Shown: positions 42,601 through 54,476 of the stretch, piece by piece
Layout of the letters: every line of letters starts with the position of its first letter
Numbering within the stretch: position 1 is the stretch's first letter
Source: Neoarius graeffei
Taxonomy: Eukaryota > Chordata > Actinopteri > Siluriformes > Ariidae
Length of the DNA: 64,000 nucleotides
Assembly (NCBI RefSeq): GCF_027579695.1
Contig: NC_083577.1
Span: 69,573,616-69,637,615 of the forward strand
Direction: 5' to 3'
Position numbers and translations under genes: made by a program
The notes under the pieces: generated by a model
What the model was told of the DNA's origin: nothing
What the model saw: the letters and a program-made list of their open reading frames with translations, nothing else
Databases searched by the model: none

Positions 42601-43499
42601 GGGCAATAAACTTGTTTAAAAAGACAAAATATATAAACTTCACTATCAGGGTATGGTGCATAGTCTAGACATCATGTCAAATAGCTTATTTATAAAACCA
42701 AAATACTGTTAAATTCTCAAATCTGACTGGTCAAAAGGTGTTGATTCATTTTTAAGAACAGCATCAAGGCAAATCACAGGTTTATATTAATACTCTCATA
42801 CATAAACACTCATTCACAGGGACTTGTATAATGGATGGGCCACATAATCAAAAGCTAATAATAACCTCATTAAACACATGCTGTTTTATATAGATTAGAT
42901 AGCCTAATACATACATGAACTGTCCCTCTGAGTTACATGTCAATCCTGAGATCGAGGTGCTGACCTCTTCTGCGCCTCAGACCCGCCTGATCCATCCTGG
43001 TGCCCTGTGTCTGGTTGGAGTCTCATCACATCGCTCCTGTAGAGGACGGCCCCATGAGGACAGTCGAAAGTCGCACTTGGAGGACGCTCTGGATGTTTAC
43101 AGTAATGCTTTTATGGCTGAGGACTACAGTTGACTTGCTAACTTTGGGACTGCGGTTGTCATGAACAGTTTTGCACTCGAGTTTCCATTAATGAAGAGTT
43201 TTAACATCAGCGAAACTGACTTCATGTTAAAACTGTTAATGTTATAGTCATGTTGTCTGTTGTGGTCCAGGTGAGGATGGGTTTCCTTTTGGGTCTGGTT
43301 CCTCTTGAAGTTTCTTCCTCGTGTCGTCTGAGGGAGTTTTTCCTTGCTACCGTTGCCACGGGCTTGCTCACTGGGGATAGATTAGGGATAAAATTGTCTC
43401 ATGTCTTGGGTCATTCAGATTCTGTAAAGCTGTTTTGGGACAATGTCTATTGTTAAAAGCGCGATACAAACAGACTTGACTTGACATGATATATATATG

Positions 43500-43730
43500 A
43501 GGGCAGCACAATGGTGTAGTGGTTTGCCCTGTCGCCTCAGAGCAAGAAGGTTCTGGGTTCGAGCCCAGTGGCTGACGGGGGCCTTTCTGTGTGGAGTTTG
43601 CATGTTCTCCTCGTATCTGTGTGGGTTTCCTCTGGGTGCACCGGTTTCCCCCACAGTCCAAAGATATGCAGTTCGGTTAACTGTCTACTCTAAATTACCC
43701 ATAAGTTTGTGTGAGTGTGCAGAAAGGAAC
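43500..43730 (+). mobile_element. Diverged SINE, 3' truncated
   Basis: The head GGGCAGCACAATGGTGTAGT and B box GGTTCGAGCCC are present. Similarity fades after the CTAAATTACCC region. Confidence 0.8.
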
Positions 43731-43779
43731 TGGCTATCCTACTGCTGCAAATCTGATCACGACAACATACACACAAATA

Positions 43780-44150
43780 TCTCATCTCATCTCATTATCT
43801 CTAGCCGCTTTATCCTTCTACAGGGTCGCAGGCAAGCTGGAGCCTATCCCAGCTGAATACGGGCGAAAGGCGGGGTACACCCTGGACAAGTCGCCAGGTC
43901 ATCACAGGGCTGACACATAGACACAGACAACCATTCACACTCACACCTACGGTCAATTTAGAGTCACCAGTTAACCCAACCTGCATGTCTTTGGACTGTG
44001 GGGGAAACCGGAGCACCCGGAGGAAACCCACGCGGACACGGGGAGAACATGCAAACTCCACACAGAAAGGCCCTCGCCGGCTACAGGGCTCGAACCCGGA
44101 CCTTCTTGCCGTGAGGCGACAGCACTAACCACTACACCACTGTGCCGCCC
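43780..44150 (-). mobile_element. tRNA-derived SINE, full length
   Basis: Inverse orientation, from the ATCTCATCTCATCTC tail to GTGCCGCCC. It is complete. Confidence 0.9.
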
Positions 44151-44162
44151 GCATTGCATGTT

Positions 44163-44262
44163 ATCTCATCTTATCTCTCATCTCATTATCTCTAGCCGCT
44201 TTATCCTGTTCTACAGGGTCGCAGGCAAGCTGGAGCCTATCCCAGCTGACTACGGGCGAAAG
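44163..44262 (-). mobile_element. SINE 3' fragment
   Basis: About 100 bases of the SINE tail end, cut at GGGCGAAAGGC where the LINE tail begins. Confidence 0.8.
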
Positions 44263-44264
44263 GC

Positions 44265-45547
44265 CGTATATATATATATATCTTTATCTTTATTAATCCT
44301 GAGGAAAAATTTTGTGCCAGAAGTCACTCCATAACAATACAGTATAAGTTAAAATAAAACAATACAAGCTGGAGAGGGGAAAAACTGTACATAATAAGAA
44401 CTGTGCAAGAAATAAATGCCTAGTGCCTAAGAGAACAACCAGAGAAATACTGTAAGTTACATAAGGGGAATAGAAAATGCAAAACCCAGTGCCTCAATGG
44501 TTAACATTCTAACAGTAGAAATAAGGTAAGTTATGTAAGAGACTAACCTAATGGTGAAAGTAAATATTGCACATATGTTGTGGAAAACATTATTGCACAT
44601 GAAAACTCAGACTATTGCACATGATATAGGTCTTATTGTCATGCTTAATCAGCTGTCCGTCATGCTTGATCAGCTGTCCATCCTGCAGAAGGGGGAGGAG
44701 TTATACAGTTTGATGGCCACTGGTAGGAAAGACCTCCTGTGGCATTCTGTGTTGCTCCTCGGTGGCCTCAGTCTCCCACTGAAGGTGCTCTGAGGGGTGG
44801 GGGGGATTGTCCATAATACTGAGAAGTTTCCTCAGCATCCTCCTCTCTGATACCTCCACCAACGACTCCAGTTGCACCCCCAGAACAGACCCAGCTTTCC
44901 TGATGAGCTTATTGAGTCTGTTGGCATCAGCTGCTTTCACCCTGCTGCCCCAGCACACCACAGAGTGATAAAATATCTGCAGCATGGTTCTTCAGACACT
45001 GAAAGATCTGAGTCTCCTGAGGAAATACAGGCAGCTCTGACCTAGTGCATCTGTGTTTTTTGTCCAGTCAAATTTACTGTCCATATGGACACCCAGGTAC
45101 CTGTATTCCTCCACAATGTCCACCTCCGTTCCCTCGATGTTGATTGGGCTCAGACCTGTTATTTGCTTCCTAAAGTCCACCACCAACTCCTTAGTCTTTG
45201 CAACGTTGAGTTGCAGGTGGTTTAGTCTGCACCACTCAACAAACCTGTTCACCACACTCCTATACTCAGCCTCCTGTCCCCTGCTGATACAGCCCACAGT
45301 TACAGAGTCATCCGAAAACGTCTGCAGGTGGCAGAACTGTGAGCAGTATCTGAAGTCAGAAGTATAGTGTGTGAACAGGAAGGGAGACAGGAACGTCCCC
45401 TGAGGTACCCCCGTGCTGCTCACGATAAGGTCCAATATGTTGTTTTCCAGCCTTGCATACTGCGGCCTTCCTGTGAAGTAGTTGGTGATCCAGGCCACTA
45501 GACGCGCATCCACCTGTATCTTCAGTAGCTTATCACCAAGCAGGACA
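44265..45547 (-). mobile_element. 5'-truncated LINE with reverse transcriptase end
   Basis: On the minus strand the frame 45552-44992 encodes ARLVAWITNYFTGRPQYARL, STGVPQGTFLSPFLF, LQTFSDDSVTVG (catalytic Asp-Asp), LNVAKTKELVVDFRK and YRYLGVHMDSKFDW. A stop and shift near 44990 leads to FYHSVVCWGS and RLNKLIRKAGSVLGV. The 3' end is AT-rich (TCTTTATCTTTATTAATCC inverse). The 5' part of the element is absent. Confidence 0.88.
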
Positions 45548-45667
45548 TCCATCCATTATCTGTAGCCACTTATCCCGTATAGGGTCGCAGGCAAGCTGGA
45601 GCCTGTCCCAGCTGACTATGGGCGAGTGGTGGGGTACACCCTGGACAAGTCGCCAGGTCATCGCAGC
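45546..45667 (-). mobile_element. SINE 3' fragment, GGAT-tail subtype
   Basis: It runs from CATCCATTATCTGTAGCCAC to the GGTCATCGCAG region. It adjoins the truncated 5' end of the LINE. Confidence 0.8.
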
Positions 45668-45920
45668 TAAGCAGGACAGGTCACATATAATTTTTTTTTC
45701 TGTGTGTGTGTAGAGGATATTACAAGTTTATCTTCGACTGGTTAACATATTTCGCAAATGGATAAACTTCATATTTTCGCACCACCATGTAATGTTCTTT
45801 ATATTATATGGACACATCCACAAAAAATATATGCAAGTTAAGCAAAAAAAAAAAATTTTTTTTTCAAACCGGTTCACCATTTTTCAACACGTGTCTAATC
45901 TACAGGAAAACACTGGGAGT

Positions 45921-46475
45921 CAAGTCAAGTTTATTTGTATAGCACTTTTAAAAATAAACATTATCGCAAAGCAGCTTTACAGAATTTGAACGACTTAAAA
46001 CATGAGCTAATTTTATCCATAGTCTATCCCCAATGAGCAAGCCTGTGGCGATGGTGGCAAGGAAAAACTCCCTCAGATGACATGAGGAAGAAACCTCAAG
46101 AGGAACCAGACTCAAAAGGGAACCCACCCTCATTTGGGCAACAACAGTCAACATGACTATAACATTAACAGTTTTAACATGAAGTCAGTTTCGTTGATGT
46201 TAAAACTCTTCATTAATGGAAACTCGAGTGCAAAACTGTTCATGACAATCGCAGTCCCAAAGTTAGCAAGTCAACTGTAGTCTTCAGCCATAAAAGCATT
46301 ACTGTAAGCGTCCAGAGTGTCTTCCAAGTGTGACTTTTGACTGTCCATATGGGGCCGTCCTCCACAGGAGTGATGCGATGAGACTCCAACCAGACACAGG
46401 GCACCAGGATGGATCAGGCAGGTCTGAGGAGCAGAAGAAGTCAGCATCTTGGGATTGAAGATATTGGAAATTATG
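45921..46475 (-). repeat. Single dispersed copy of the array core
   Basis: The inverse of the unit core: AAGTCAAGTTTATTTGTATA at its end and GCCATAAAAGCATTACTGTA inside. It shows that the array core is a dispersed retroelement end rather than a locus-specific sequence. Confidence 0.82.
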
Positions 46476-46595
46476 TCCCTCGTCAAAAAATTCCCATGCA
46501 GAGAGTGCCCAAGGATGGCTCATGTGATATAAAATAGTTCCACCATTGATTAAGCGATGTATCTCTTGATGTAAAAAAAAAAATGGATATGGTGT

Positions 46596-46683
46596 GAGAT
46601 AGGCTCCAGCTTGCCTGCAACTCTGTAGAACAGGATAAGTGGCTACAGATAATGGATGGATGGATGGATGGATGGATGGATGG
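46596..46683 (+). mobile_element. SINE 3' fragment with GGAT tail
   Basis: GATAGGCTCCAGCTTGCCTG continues to AGTGGCTACAGATAATGGAT and six GGAT repeats. Confidence 0.75.
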
Positions 46684-47008
46684 ATATGGTGTGAGTCAGT
46701 CATGGTATATCCTGGATATACCATGAACTGATGTCACAATTTCAAGCTGTATGGTTGACTCGAGTTACAGCTGTAGCTTTGCAAGCATTTCTGTGTGTGT
46801 TGATCTACATATCATGATCATGCTACACACATGCGAGGCAGGTGATAGCATGGTAGGTAAGGTAGTAATTAATTAATTAATTAAGGGTTTTTTTAAGCGA
46901 TAACATGATACATTGCACATGCGCAAGTCGAAAGTCGCTCCGACAAGCAACAAACATGGCTGCCTTCAGTGAGTTTATGCTGAAATTCAATCTCATAGAC
47001 GAAAGTTA

Positions 47009-48613
47009 CAACCCCGATTCCAAAAAAGTTGGGACAAAGTACAAATTGTAAATAAAAACGGAATGCAATAATTTACAAATCTCAAAAACTGATATTGTAT
47101 TCACAATAGAACATAGACAACATATCAAATGTCGAAAGTGAGACATTTTGAAATTTCATGCCAAATATTGGCTCATTTGAAATTTCATGACAGCAACACA
47201 TCTCAAAAAAGTTGGGACAGGGGCAATAAGAGGCTGGAAAAGTTAAAGGTACCAAAAAGGAACAGCTGGAGGACCAAATTGCAACTCATTAGGTCAATTG
47301 GCAATAGGTCATTAACATGACTGGGTATAAAAAGAGCATCTTGGAGTGGCAGCGGCTCTCAGAAGTAAAGATGGGAAGAGGATCACCAATCCCCCTAATT
47401 CTGCACCGACAAATAGTGGAGCAATATCAGAAAGGAGTTCGACAGTGTAAAATTGCAAAGAGTTTGAACATATAATCATCTACAGTGCACAATATCATCA
47501 AAAGATTCAGAGAATCTGGAAGAATCTCTGTGCGTAAGGGTCAAGGCCGGAAAACCATACTGGGTGCCCGTGATCTTCGGGCCCTTAGACGGCACTGCAT
47601 CACATACAGGCATGCTTCTGTATTGGAAATCACAAAATGGGCTCAGGAATATTTCCAGAGAACATTATCTGTGAACACAATTCACCGTGCCATCCGCCGT
47701 TGCCAGCTAAAACTCTATAGTTCAAAGAAGAAGCCGTATCTAAACATGATCCAGAAGCGCAGACGTCTTCTCTGGGCCAAGGCTCATTTAAAATGGACTG
47801 TGGCAAAGTGGAAAACTGTTCTGTGGTCAGACGAATCAAAATTTGAAGTTCTTTATGGAAATCAGGGACACCGTGTCATTCGGACTAAAGAGGAGAAGGA
47901 CGACCCAAGTTGTTATCAGCGCTCAGTTCAGAAGCCTGCATCTCTGATGGTATGGGGTTGCATTAGTGCGTGTGGCATGGGCAGCTTACACATCTGGAAA
48001 GACTCCATCAATGCTGAAAGGTATATCCAGGTTCTAGAGCAACATATGCTCCCATCCAGACGACGTCTCTTTCAGGGAAGACCTTGCATTTTCCAACATG
48101 ACAATGCCAAACCACATACTGCATCAATTACAGCATCATGGCTGCGTAGAAGAAGGGTCCGGGTACTGAACTGGCCAGCCTGCAGTCCAGATCTTTCACC
48201 CATAGAAAACATTTGGCGCATCATAAAACGGAAGATACGACAAAAAAGACCTAAGACAGTTGAGCAACTAGAATCCTACATTAGACAAGAATGGGTTAAC
48301 ATTCCTATCCCTAAACTTGAGCAACTTGTCTCCTCAGTCCCCAGACATTTACAGACTGTTGTAAAGAGAAAAGGGGATGTCTCACAGTGGTAAACATGGC
48401 CTTGTCCCAACTTTTTTGAGATGTGTTGTTGTCATGAAATTTAAAATCACCTAATTTTTCTCTTTAAATGATATATTTTCTCAGTTTAAACATTTGATAT
48501 GTCATCTATGTTCTATTCTGAATAAAATATGGAATTTTGAAACTTCCACATCATTGCATTCCGTTTTTATTTACAATTTGTACTTTGTCTCAACTTTTTT
48601 GGAATCGGGGTTG
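47009..48613 (+). mobile_element. Tc1-like transposon, copy 1
   Basis: A 1605-base element flanked by TA. The inverted ends begin CAACCCCGATTCCAAAAAAG and continue for about 100 bases. It is nearly identical to the copy at 51936. The host sequence around it (46740-47008 and 48614-48830) has a short frame MAAFSEFMLKFNLIDES broken by the insertion. Confidence 0.93.
47371..48393 (+). pseudogene. Tc1 transposase, one nonsense codon
   Basis: 341 codons including stop, start [16 protein letters not shown] single in-frame TAA at 47473-47475 lies at the start of the helix-turn-helix segment [16 protein letters not shown]. The catalytic parts are intact: [12 protein letters not shown] (first Asp), [11 protein letters not shown] (second Asp) and [16 protein letters not shown] (Glu). 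Otherwise the frame is open to the end. Confidence 0.9.
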
Positions 48614-48662
48614 TAAAAGATAACAGTTTTAGTTTGGATTTTTCTTGATGAGGGATATAAAT

Positions 48663-48830
48663 CAAATATACCATGCACTGAGAGGCACCGGTAATTATGA
48701 ATTCTCTTCGGTGACTGGCATAGTGCTATTTTCTTCAGGACTGTGCCCCTTACAAAATAGTACTATACCAGTCACCTTAGAGAATCAATAATTTCAATCG
48801 GAGCCTCTCAGTGCATAGTATATTTACCTC
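48663..48830. repeat. Foldback sequence
   Basis: ATATACCATGCACTGAGAGGC at the left is the near-inverse of GCCTCTCAGTGCATAGTATAT at the right. The centre also pairs (GGTGACTGGCATAGTGCTAT with TAGTACTATACCAGTCACC), giving a hairpin of about 168 bases. Confidence 0.8.
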
Positions 48831-48832
48831 CG

Positions 48833-49190
48833 CCAAGGAAGTGATGTTTTCAGTAGCGTTTGTTTGTTTGTTTGTCTGTTAGCAACATTAAGGAAAAAGT
48901 TATGAACGGATTGCTCTGAAATTTTTTCCAGAGTTGTGACTGAGCACACGTAACAGTCCATTACATTTTGGCGGTGATCCGGATCACCTTCTGGATCCCG
49001 GAATTTTTTGAAGGATTTTTGGCAGAGGTCTGCGCTTTCCGAGTGCTTTTCTCGTTGATTCATATGTTAGATCCAGGATGTTGTTCGAATAAAAATGCGA
49101 GTTTTTCATCACGAGAAGATAAACTTCGTATTTTCAAGCCAACGTGTGATTTTATTATATAGACACATTCACAAACAAAGAGTACCCAAA
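48833..49190. repeat. Dispersed repeat of unknown class
   Basis: CCTCCGCCAAGGAAG at the left and TTTGGCAGAGGTCTGCG at 49020 mark a non-coding repeat. GTTTGTTTGTTTGT occurs near 48858. A piece resembling 45700-45830 (GATAAACTTC) follows. A CA repeat at 49313-49333 precedes the next transposon. Confidence 0.45.
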
Positions 49191-50046
49191 TTTATCAAAA
49201 CATTTCATTGATTTCCCCACAAGTGAAGATATTGGGAAATAAATTAGTTGATGTCCTGGATGTAGTTTGTTTGAAAAATATGAGTGGTGTATTTCCCAGT
49301 AAAACACTAGTGTCACACACACACACACACACATACAGTGGTGTGAAAAAGTGTTTGCCCCCTTCCTGATTTCTTATTTTTTTGCATGTTTGTCACACTT
49401 AAATGTTTCAGATCATCAAACAAATTTAAATATTAGACAAAGATAACACAAGTAAACACAAAATGCAGTTTTTAAATGAGGTTTTTATTATTAAGGGGAA
49501 AAAAAATCCAAACCTGCATGACCCTGTGTGAAAAAGTGATTGCGCCCCCCTGTTAAAACATAAATTAATTGTGGTTTATCACAGCTTTGGAAAGCTGAGT
49601 TCAATTTCTCGAGCCACACCCAGGCCTGATTACTGCCACACCTGCTCTCAATCAAGAAATCACTTAAATAGGACCTGCCTGACAAAGTGAAGTAGACCAA
49701 AAGATCCTCAAAAGCTAGACGTCATGCTGCGATCCAAAGAAATTCAGGAACAAATGAGAAACAAAGTAATTTTTATTTTATTTTATTGATTTATTTGATA
49801 GGGACATTACATCTTAATGAACATTAGGATAAATACATAGTGTAAAGATGTCAGAATTAGCATAACTGCTCATTTTCATCCGTTGTCCCTAGGCAGGTAA
49901 CAAAAAATAGACTATCTACAGACACACATTACAACTAAACATTTACTAAAACAAGACCAAAAAATAACAATACCACAATGTACAACATAAAAAACAAAAC
50001 AGGACAAAAACAACAATTAAAAAGAAAGGAAAAAAACTGTATCAGA

Positions 50047-51661
50047 TACACAGTGGTGCTTGAAAGTTTATGAACCCTTTAGAATTTTCTATATTTCTGC
50101 ATAAATATGACCTAAAACAACATCAGATTTTCACACAAGTCCTAAAAGTAGATAAAGAGAACCCAGTTAAACAAATGAGACAAATATATTATACCTGGTC
50201 ATTTATTTATTGAGGTAAATGATCCAATATTACATATCTGTGAGTGGCAAAGGTATGTGAACCTCTAGGATTAGCAGTTAATTTGAAGGTGAAATTAGAG
50301 TCCGGTGTTTTCAATCAGTGGGATGACAATCAGGTGTGAGTGGGCACCCTGTTTTATTTAAAGAACAGGGATCTATCAAAGTCTGAGCTTCACAGCACGT
50401 TTGTGGAAGTGTATCATGGCACGAACAAAGGAGATTTCTGAGGACCTCAGAAAAAGCGTTGTTGATGCTCATCAGGCTGGAAAAGGTTACAAAACCATCT
50501 CTAAAGAGTTTGGACTCCACCAATCCACACTCAGACAGATTGTGTACAAATGGAGGAAATTCAAGACCATCGTTACCCTCCCCAGGAGTGGTCGACCACC
50601 AAAGATCACTCCAAGAGCAAGGCGTGTAAGAGTCGGCAAAGTCACAAAGGACCCCAGGGTAACTTCTAAGCAACTGAAGGCCTCTCTCACATTGGCTAAT
50701 GTTAATGTTCATGAGTCCACCATCAGGAGAACACTGAACAACAGTGGTGTGCATGGCAGGGTTGCAAGGAGAAAGCCACTGCTCTCCAAAAAGAACATTG
50801 CTGCTCATCTGCAGTTTGCTAAAGATCATCTGGACAAGCCAGAAGGCTATTGGAAAAATGTTTGGTGGATGGATGAGACCAAAATAGAACTTTTTGGTTT
50901 AAATGAGAAGCGTTATGTTTGGAGAAAGGAAAACACTGCATTCCAGCATAAGAACCGTATCCCATCTGTGAAACATGGTGGTGGTAGTATCATGGTTTGG
51001 CCCTGTTTTGCTGCATCTGGGCCAGGACGGCTTGCCATCATTGATGGAGCAATGAATTCTGAATTATACCAGCGAATTCTAAATGAAAATGTCAGGACAT
51101 CTGTCCATGAACTGAATCTCAAGAGAAGGTGATTCATGCACCAAGACAACGAACCTAAGCACACAAGTCGTTCTACCAAAGAATGGTTAAAGAAGGGTAA
51201 AGTTAATGTTTTGGAATGGCCAAGTCAAAGTCCTGACCTTAATCCAATCAAAATGTTGTGGAAGGACCTGAAGTGAGCAGTTCATGTGAGGAAACCCACC
51301 AACATCCCAGAGTTGAAGCTGCTCTGTACGGAGGAATGGGCTAAAATTCCTCCAAGCCAATTTGCAGGACTGATCAACAGTTACCGCAAACGTTTAGTTG
51401 CAGTTATTGCTGCACAAGGAGATCACACCAGATACTGAAAGCAAAGGTTCACATACTTTTGCCCCTCACAGATATGTAATATTGGATCATTTTCCTCAAT
51501 AAATAAATGACCAAGTATAATATTTTTGTCTCATTTGTTTAACTGGGTTCTCTTTATCTATTTTTAGGACTTGTGTGAAAATCTGATGATGTTTTAGGTC
51601 ATATTTACGCAGGAATATAGAAAATTCTAAATGGTTCACAAACTTTCAAGCATCACTGTAT
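50047..51661 (+). mobile_element. Second Tc1-like transposon, inside the LINE
   Basis: Long inverted termini of about 220 bases start CAGTGGTGCTTGAAAG and contain AATTTTCTATATTTCTGC. It is inserted in the 3' untranslated part of the LINE. Confidence 0.9.
50416..51438 (+). pseudogene. Tc1 transposase with two TGA codons
   Basis: 341 codons, start MARTKEISEDLRKSVVDAHQ. Motifs: [42 protein letters not shown] (first Asp), [13 protein letters not shown] (second Asp) and [16 protein letters not shown], where the usual Glu is Lys. Both stops (51130, 51274) are TGA with no frameshift, so decay is by point mutation. Confidence 0.9.
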
Positions 51662-51935
51662 GACATATTAAAAATGAGTGCAATTCTGGTTTACCATCAG
51701 CCATAATTTGACATGGACTTTAACTTGGTGGTATGTAGGGTCCTCCCTTAATGTAAGTGGTAAGCTGTTCCAAAATTTGCAACCCTTTACAGATAGTACA
51801 GTTTGCCCAAAAGTAGTATGTCTGAATAGTATTATACAGTCACCTTTTTTTGAAGCCCTTGTAATGCCACCATCAACTCTTTTAAAAAATTAATTTAATG
51901 GAGGTGGAGCAAGCCCATATAAGGCTCTCTATATA

Positions 51936-53537
51936 CAACCCCGATTCCAAAAAAGTTGGGACAAAGTACAAATTGTAAATAAAAACGGAATGCAATAATT
52001 TACAAATCTCAAAAACTGATATTGTATTCACAATAGAACATAGACAACATATGAAATGTCAAAAGTGAGACATTTTGAAATTTCATGCCAAATATTGTCT
52101 TATTTGAAATTTCATGACAGCAACACATCTCAAAAAATTTGGGACAGGGGCAATAAGAGGCTGGAAAAGTTAAAGGTACAAAAAAGGAACAGCTCGAGGA
52201 CCAAATTGCAACTCATTAGGTCAATTGGCAATAGGTCATTAACATGACTGGGTATAAAAAGAGCATCTTGGAGTGGCAGCAGCTCTCAGAAGTAAAGATG
52301 GGAAGAGGATCACCAATCCCCCTAATTCTGCGCCGACAAATAGTGGAGCAATATCACAAAGGAGTTCAACAGTGTAAAATTGCAAAAAGTTTGAACATAT
52401 TATGCACTGTAGATGATGATATCATCAAAAGATTCAGAGAATCTGGAAGAATCTCTGTGCGTAAGGGTCAAAGCCAGAAAACCATACTGGGTGCCCGTGA
52501 TCTTCGGGCCCTTAGTCGGCACTGCATCACATACAGGCATGCTTCTGTATTGGAAATCACAAAATGGGCTCAGGAATATTTCCAGAGAACATTATCTGTG
52601 AACACAATTCACCGTGCCATCCGCCGTTGCCAGCTAAAACTCTATAGTTCAAAGAAGAAGCCGTATCTAAACATGATCCAGAAGTGCAGACATCTTCTCT
52701 GGGCCAAGGCTCATTTAAAATGGACTGTGGCAAAGTGGAAAACTGTTCTGTGGTCAGACGAATCAAAATTTGAAGTTCTTTATGGAAATCAGGGACGCCG
52801 TGTCATTCGGACTAAAGAGGAGAAGGATGACCCAAGTTGTTATCAGCGCTCAGTTCAGAAGCCTGCATCTCTGATGGTATGGGGTTGCATTAGTGCATGT
52901 GGCATGGGCAGCTTACACATCTGGAAAGACACCATCAATGCTGAAAGGTATATCCAGGTTCTAGAGCAACATATGCTCCCATGCAGACAACGTCTCTTTC
53001 AGGGAAGACCTTGCATTTTCCAACATGACAATGCCAAACCACATACTGCACCAATTACAGCATCATGGCTGCGTAGAAGAAGGGTCCGGGTACTGAACTG
53101 GCCAGCCTGCAGTCCAGATATTTCACCCATAGAAAACATTTGGCGCATCATAAAACGGAAGATACGACAAAAAAGACCGAAGACAGTTGAGCAACTAGAA
53201 TCCTACATTAGACAAGAATGGGTTAACATTCCTATCCCTAAACTTGAGCAACTTGTCTCCTCAGTCCCCAGACGTTTACAGACTGTTGTAAAGAGAAAAG
53301 GGGATGTCTCACAGTGGTAAACATGGCCTTGTCCCAACTTTTTTGAGATGTGTTGTCATGAAATTTAAAATCACCTAATTTTTCTCTTTAAATGATACAT
53401 TTTCTCAGTTTAAACATTTGATATGCCATCTATGTTCTATTCTGAATAAAATATGGAATTTTGAAACTTCCACATCATTGCATTCTGTTTTTATTTACAA
53501 TTTGTACTTTGTCCCAACTTTTTTGGAATCGGGGTTG
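51936..53537 (+). mobile_element. Tc1-like transposon, copy 2, inside the LINE
   Basis: The same family as 47009, flanked by TA, with complete inverted ends. It differs from copy 1 by scattered substitutions, a 3-base difference after TGTGTTGT and an 18-base inversion. Confidence 0.93.
52298..53320 (+). CDS. Tc1 transposase, open frame of 340 residues
   Basis: A cut-and-paste transposase of the Tc1 group that binds the element's inverted ends in the nucleus. Start [20 protein letters not shown]. The N-terminal helix-turn-helix region is altered: [17 protein letters not shown] replaces the family's [16 protein letters not shown] because of an 18-base inversion at 52401-52418. Catalytic residues remain: Asp in [10 protein letters not shown], Asp in [11 protein letters not shown], Glu in [11 protein letters not shown]. 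The frame is full length, but DNA binding is doubtful. It is an element gene, not a host gene; an in-frame ATG exists at 52244. Confidence 0.85.
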   Translation: MGRGSPIPLILRRQIVEQYHKGVQQCKIAKSLNILCTVDDDIIKRFRESGRISVRKGQSQKTILGARDLRALSRHCITYRHASVLEITKWAQEYFQRTLSVNTIHRAIRRCQLKLYSSKKKPYLNMIQKCRHLLWAKAHLKWTVAKWKTVLWSDESKFEVLYGNQGRRVIRTKEEKDDPSCYQRSVQKPASLMVWGCISACGMGSLHIWKDTINAERYIQVLEQHMLPCRQRLFQGRPCIFQHDNAKPHTAPITASWLRRRRVRVLNWPACSPDISPIENIWRIIKRKIRQKRPKTVEQLESYIRQEWVNIPIPKLEQLVSSVPRRLQTVVKRKGDVSQW

Positions 53538-53543
53538 TAAAAA

Positions 53544-53919
53544 ATCTCATCTCATTATCTCTAGCTGCTTTATCCTGTTCTACAGGGTCGCAGGCAAGCT
53601 GGAGCCTATCCCAGCTGACTACGGGTGAAAGGCGGGGTACACCCTGGACAAGTCGCCAGGTCATCACAGGGCTGACACATAGACACAGACAACCATTCAC
53701 ACCCACATTCACACCTACGGTCAATTTAGAGTCACCAGTTAACCTAACCTGCATGTCTTTGGACTGTGGGGGAAACCGGAGCACCCGGAGGAAACCCACG
53801 CGGACATGGGGAGAACATGCAAACTCCGCACAGAAAGGCCCTCGCCGGCCACGGGGCTCGAACCCGGACCTTCTTGCTGTGAGGCGACACCACTAACCAC
53901 TACACCACCATGCCGCCCC
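53544..53919 (-). mobile_element. tRNA-derived SINE, full length
   Basis: It starts right after the end of the Tc1 copy 2 and interrupts the LINE reading frame (SLLSFENFKN resumes at 53925). Complete with head and tail. Confidence 0.9.
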
Positions 53920-54476
53920 TTATAATTCTTAAAATTCTCAAAACTCAAAAGACTGTGTTTTTTTTTAAAGATCACAATAATGAAATGATAATGCTTTCTT
54001 AATCAAATATTTTTATAGCTTTTTTAAAAAGCAATTCTATTGGTTTAAATGTTGCTGTACTAGTTAATGACCAATTTATGAAACAGTACTCAATATGTGA
54101 GAAAATCATAGAATGTAGAAACATCTTAGCAGCTTTCATGTTGAGAAATGGCCTAATTTGCCTGAAATTGTGAATGTTGAATTTTACTTTATTTGACACC
54201 CTTTTAACATGACTTTTGAAGGTTAATGTGGAGTCCAGGGTTACTCCCAAATACTTAAACTCATTAACAAGATCAAGCTCTTATCCTCTAAGGAACACAT
54301 TAGAATGTGTCAACTTAGTAGCCTGTTTAGAAAACATCATGCAGACTGTTTTTTTGGTGTTCAGATATAGGCATGATTCAGTTAGCCAGTCCTGAATATG
54401 AGTCATTACAGATGTTAAAGTCGATGTAACTTGTTGGATCTTTTTAGCATGCATATAAATTACTACTAAAGGAATT

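Larger units (their letters stand above)
49772..54467 (-). mobile_element. LINE 3' end inserted in the outer Tc1
   Basis: On the minus strand it encodes WLTESCLYLNTKKTVCMMF, FKYLGVTLDSTLTFKSHV, FSHIEYCFINWSLTST and, beyond two later insertions, LYGLAPPPLN, VDGGITRASKKGDCIILF and KGCKFWNSLPLTLRED, the end of a Rex1/CR1-type reverse transcriptase ORF. The 3' end has an AATAAAATAAAAT-like tail at 49772-49790. Flanks AAAGTAATT (49763-49771) and AAAGGAATT (54468-54476) look like the target duplication. Confidence 0.85.

Noticed and set aside
52298-53320. Domesticated transposase gene
   Set aside because: The frame is open but lies inside an element with complete inverted ends and TA targets, and its near-identical sister is a pseudogene. 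There is no sign of host use.
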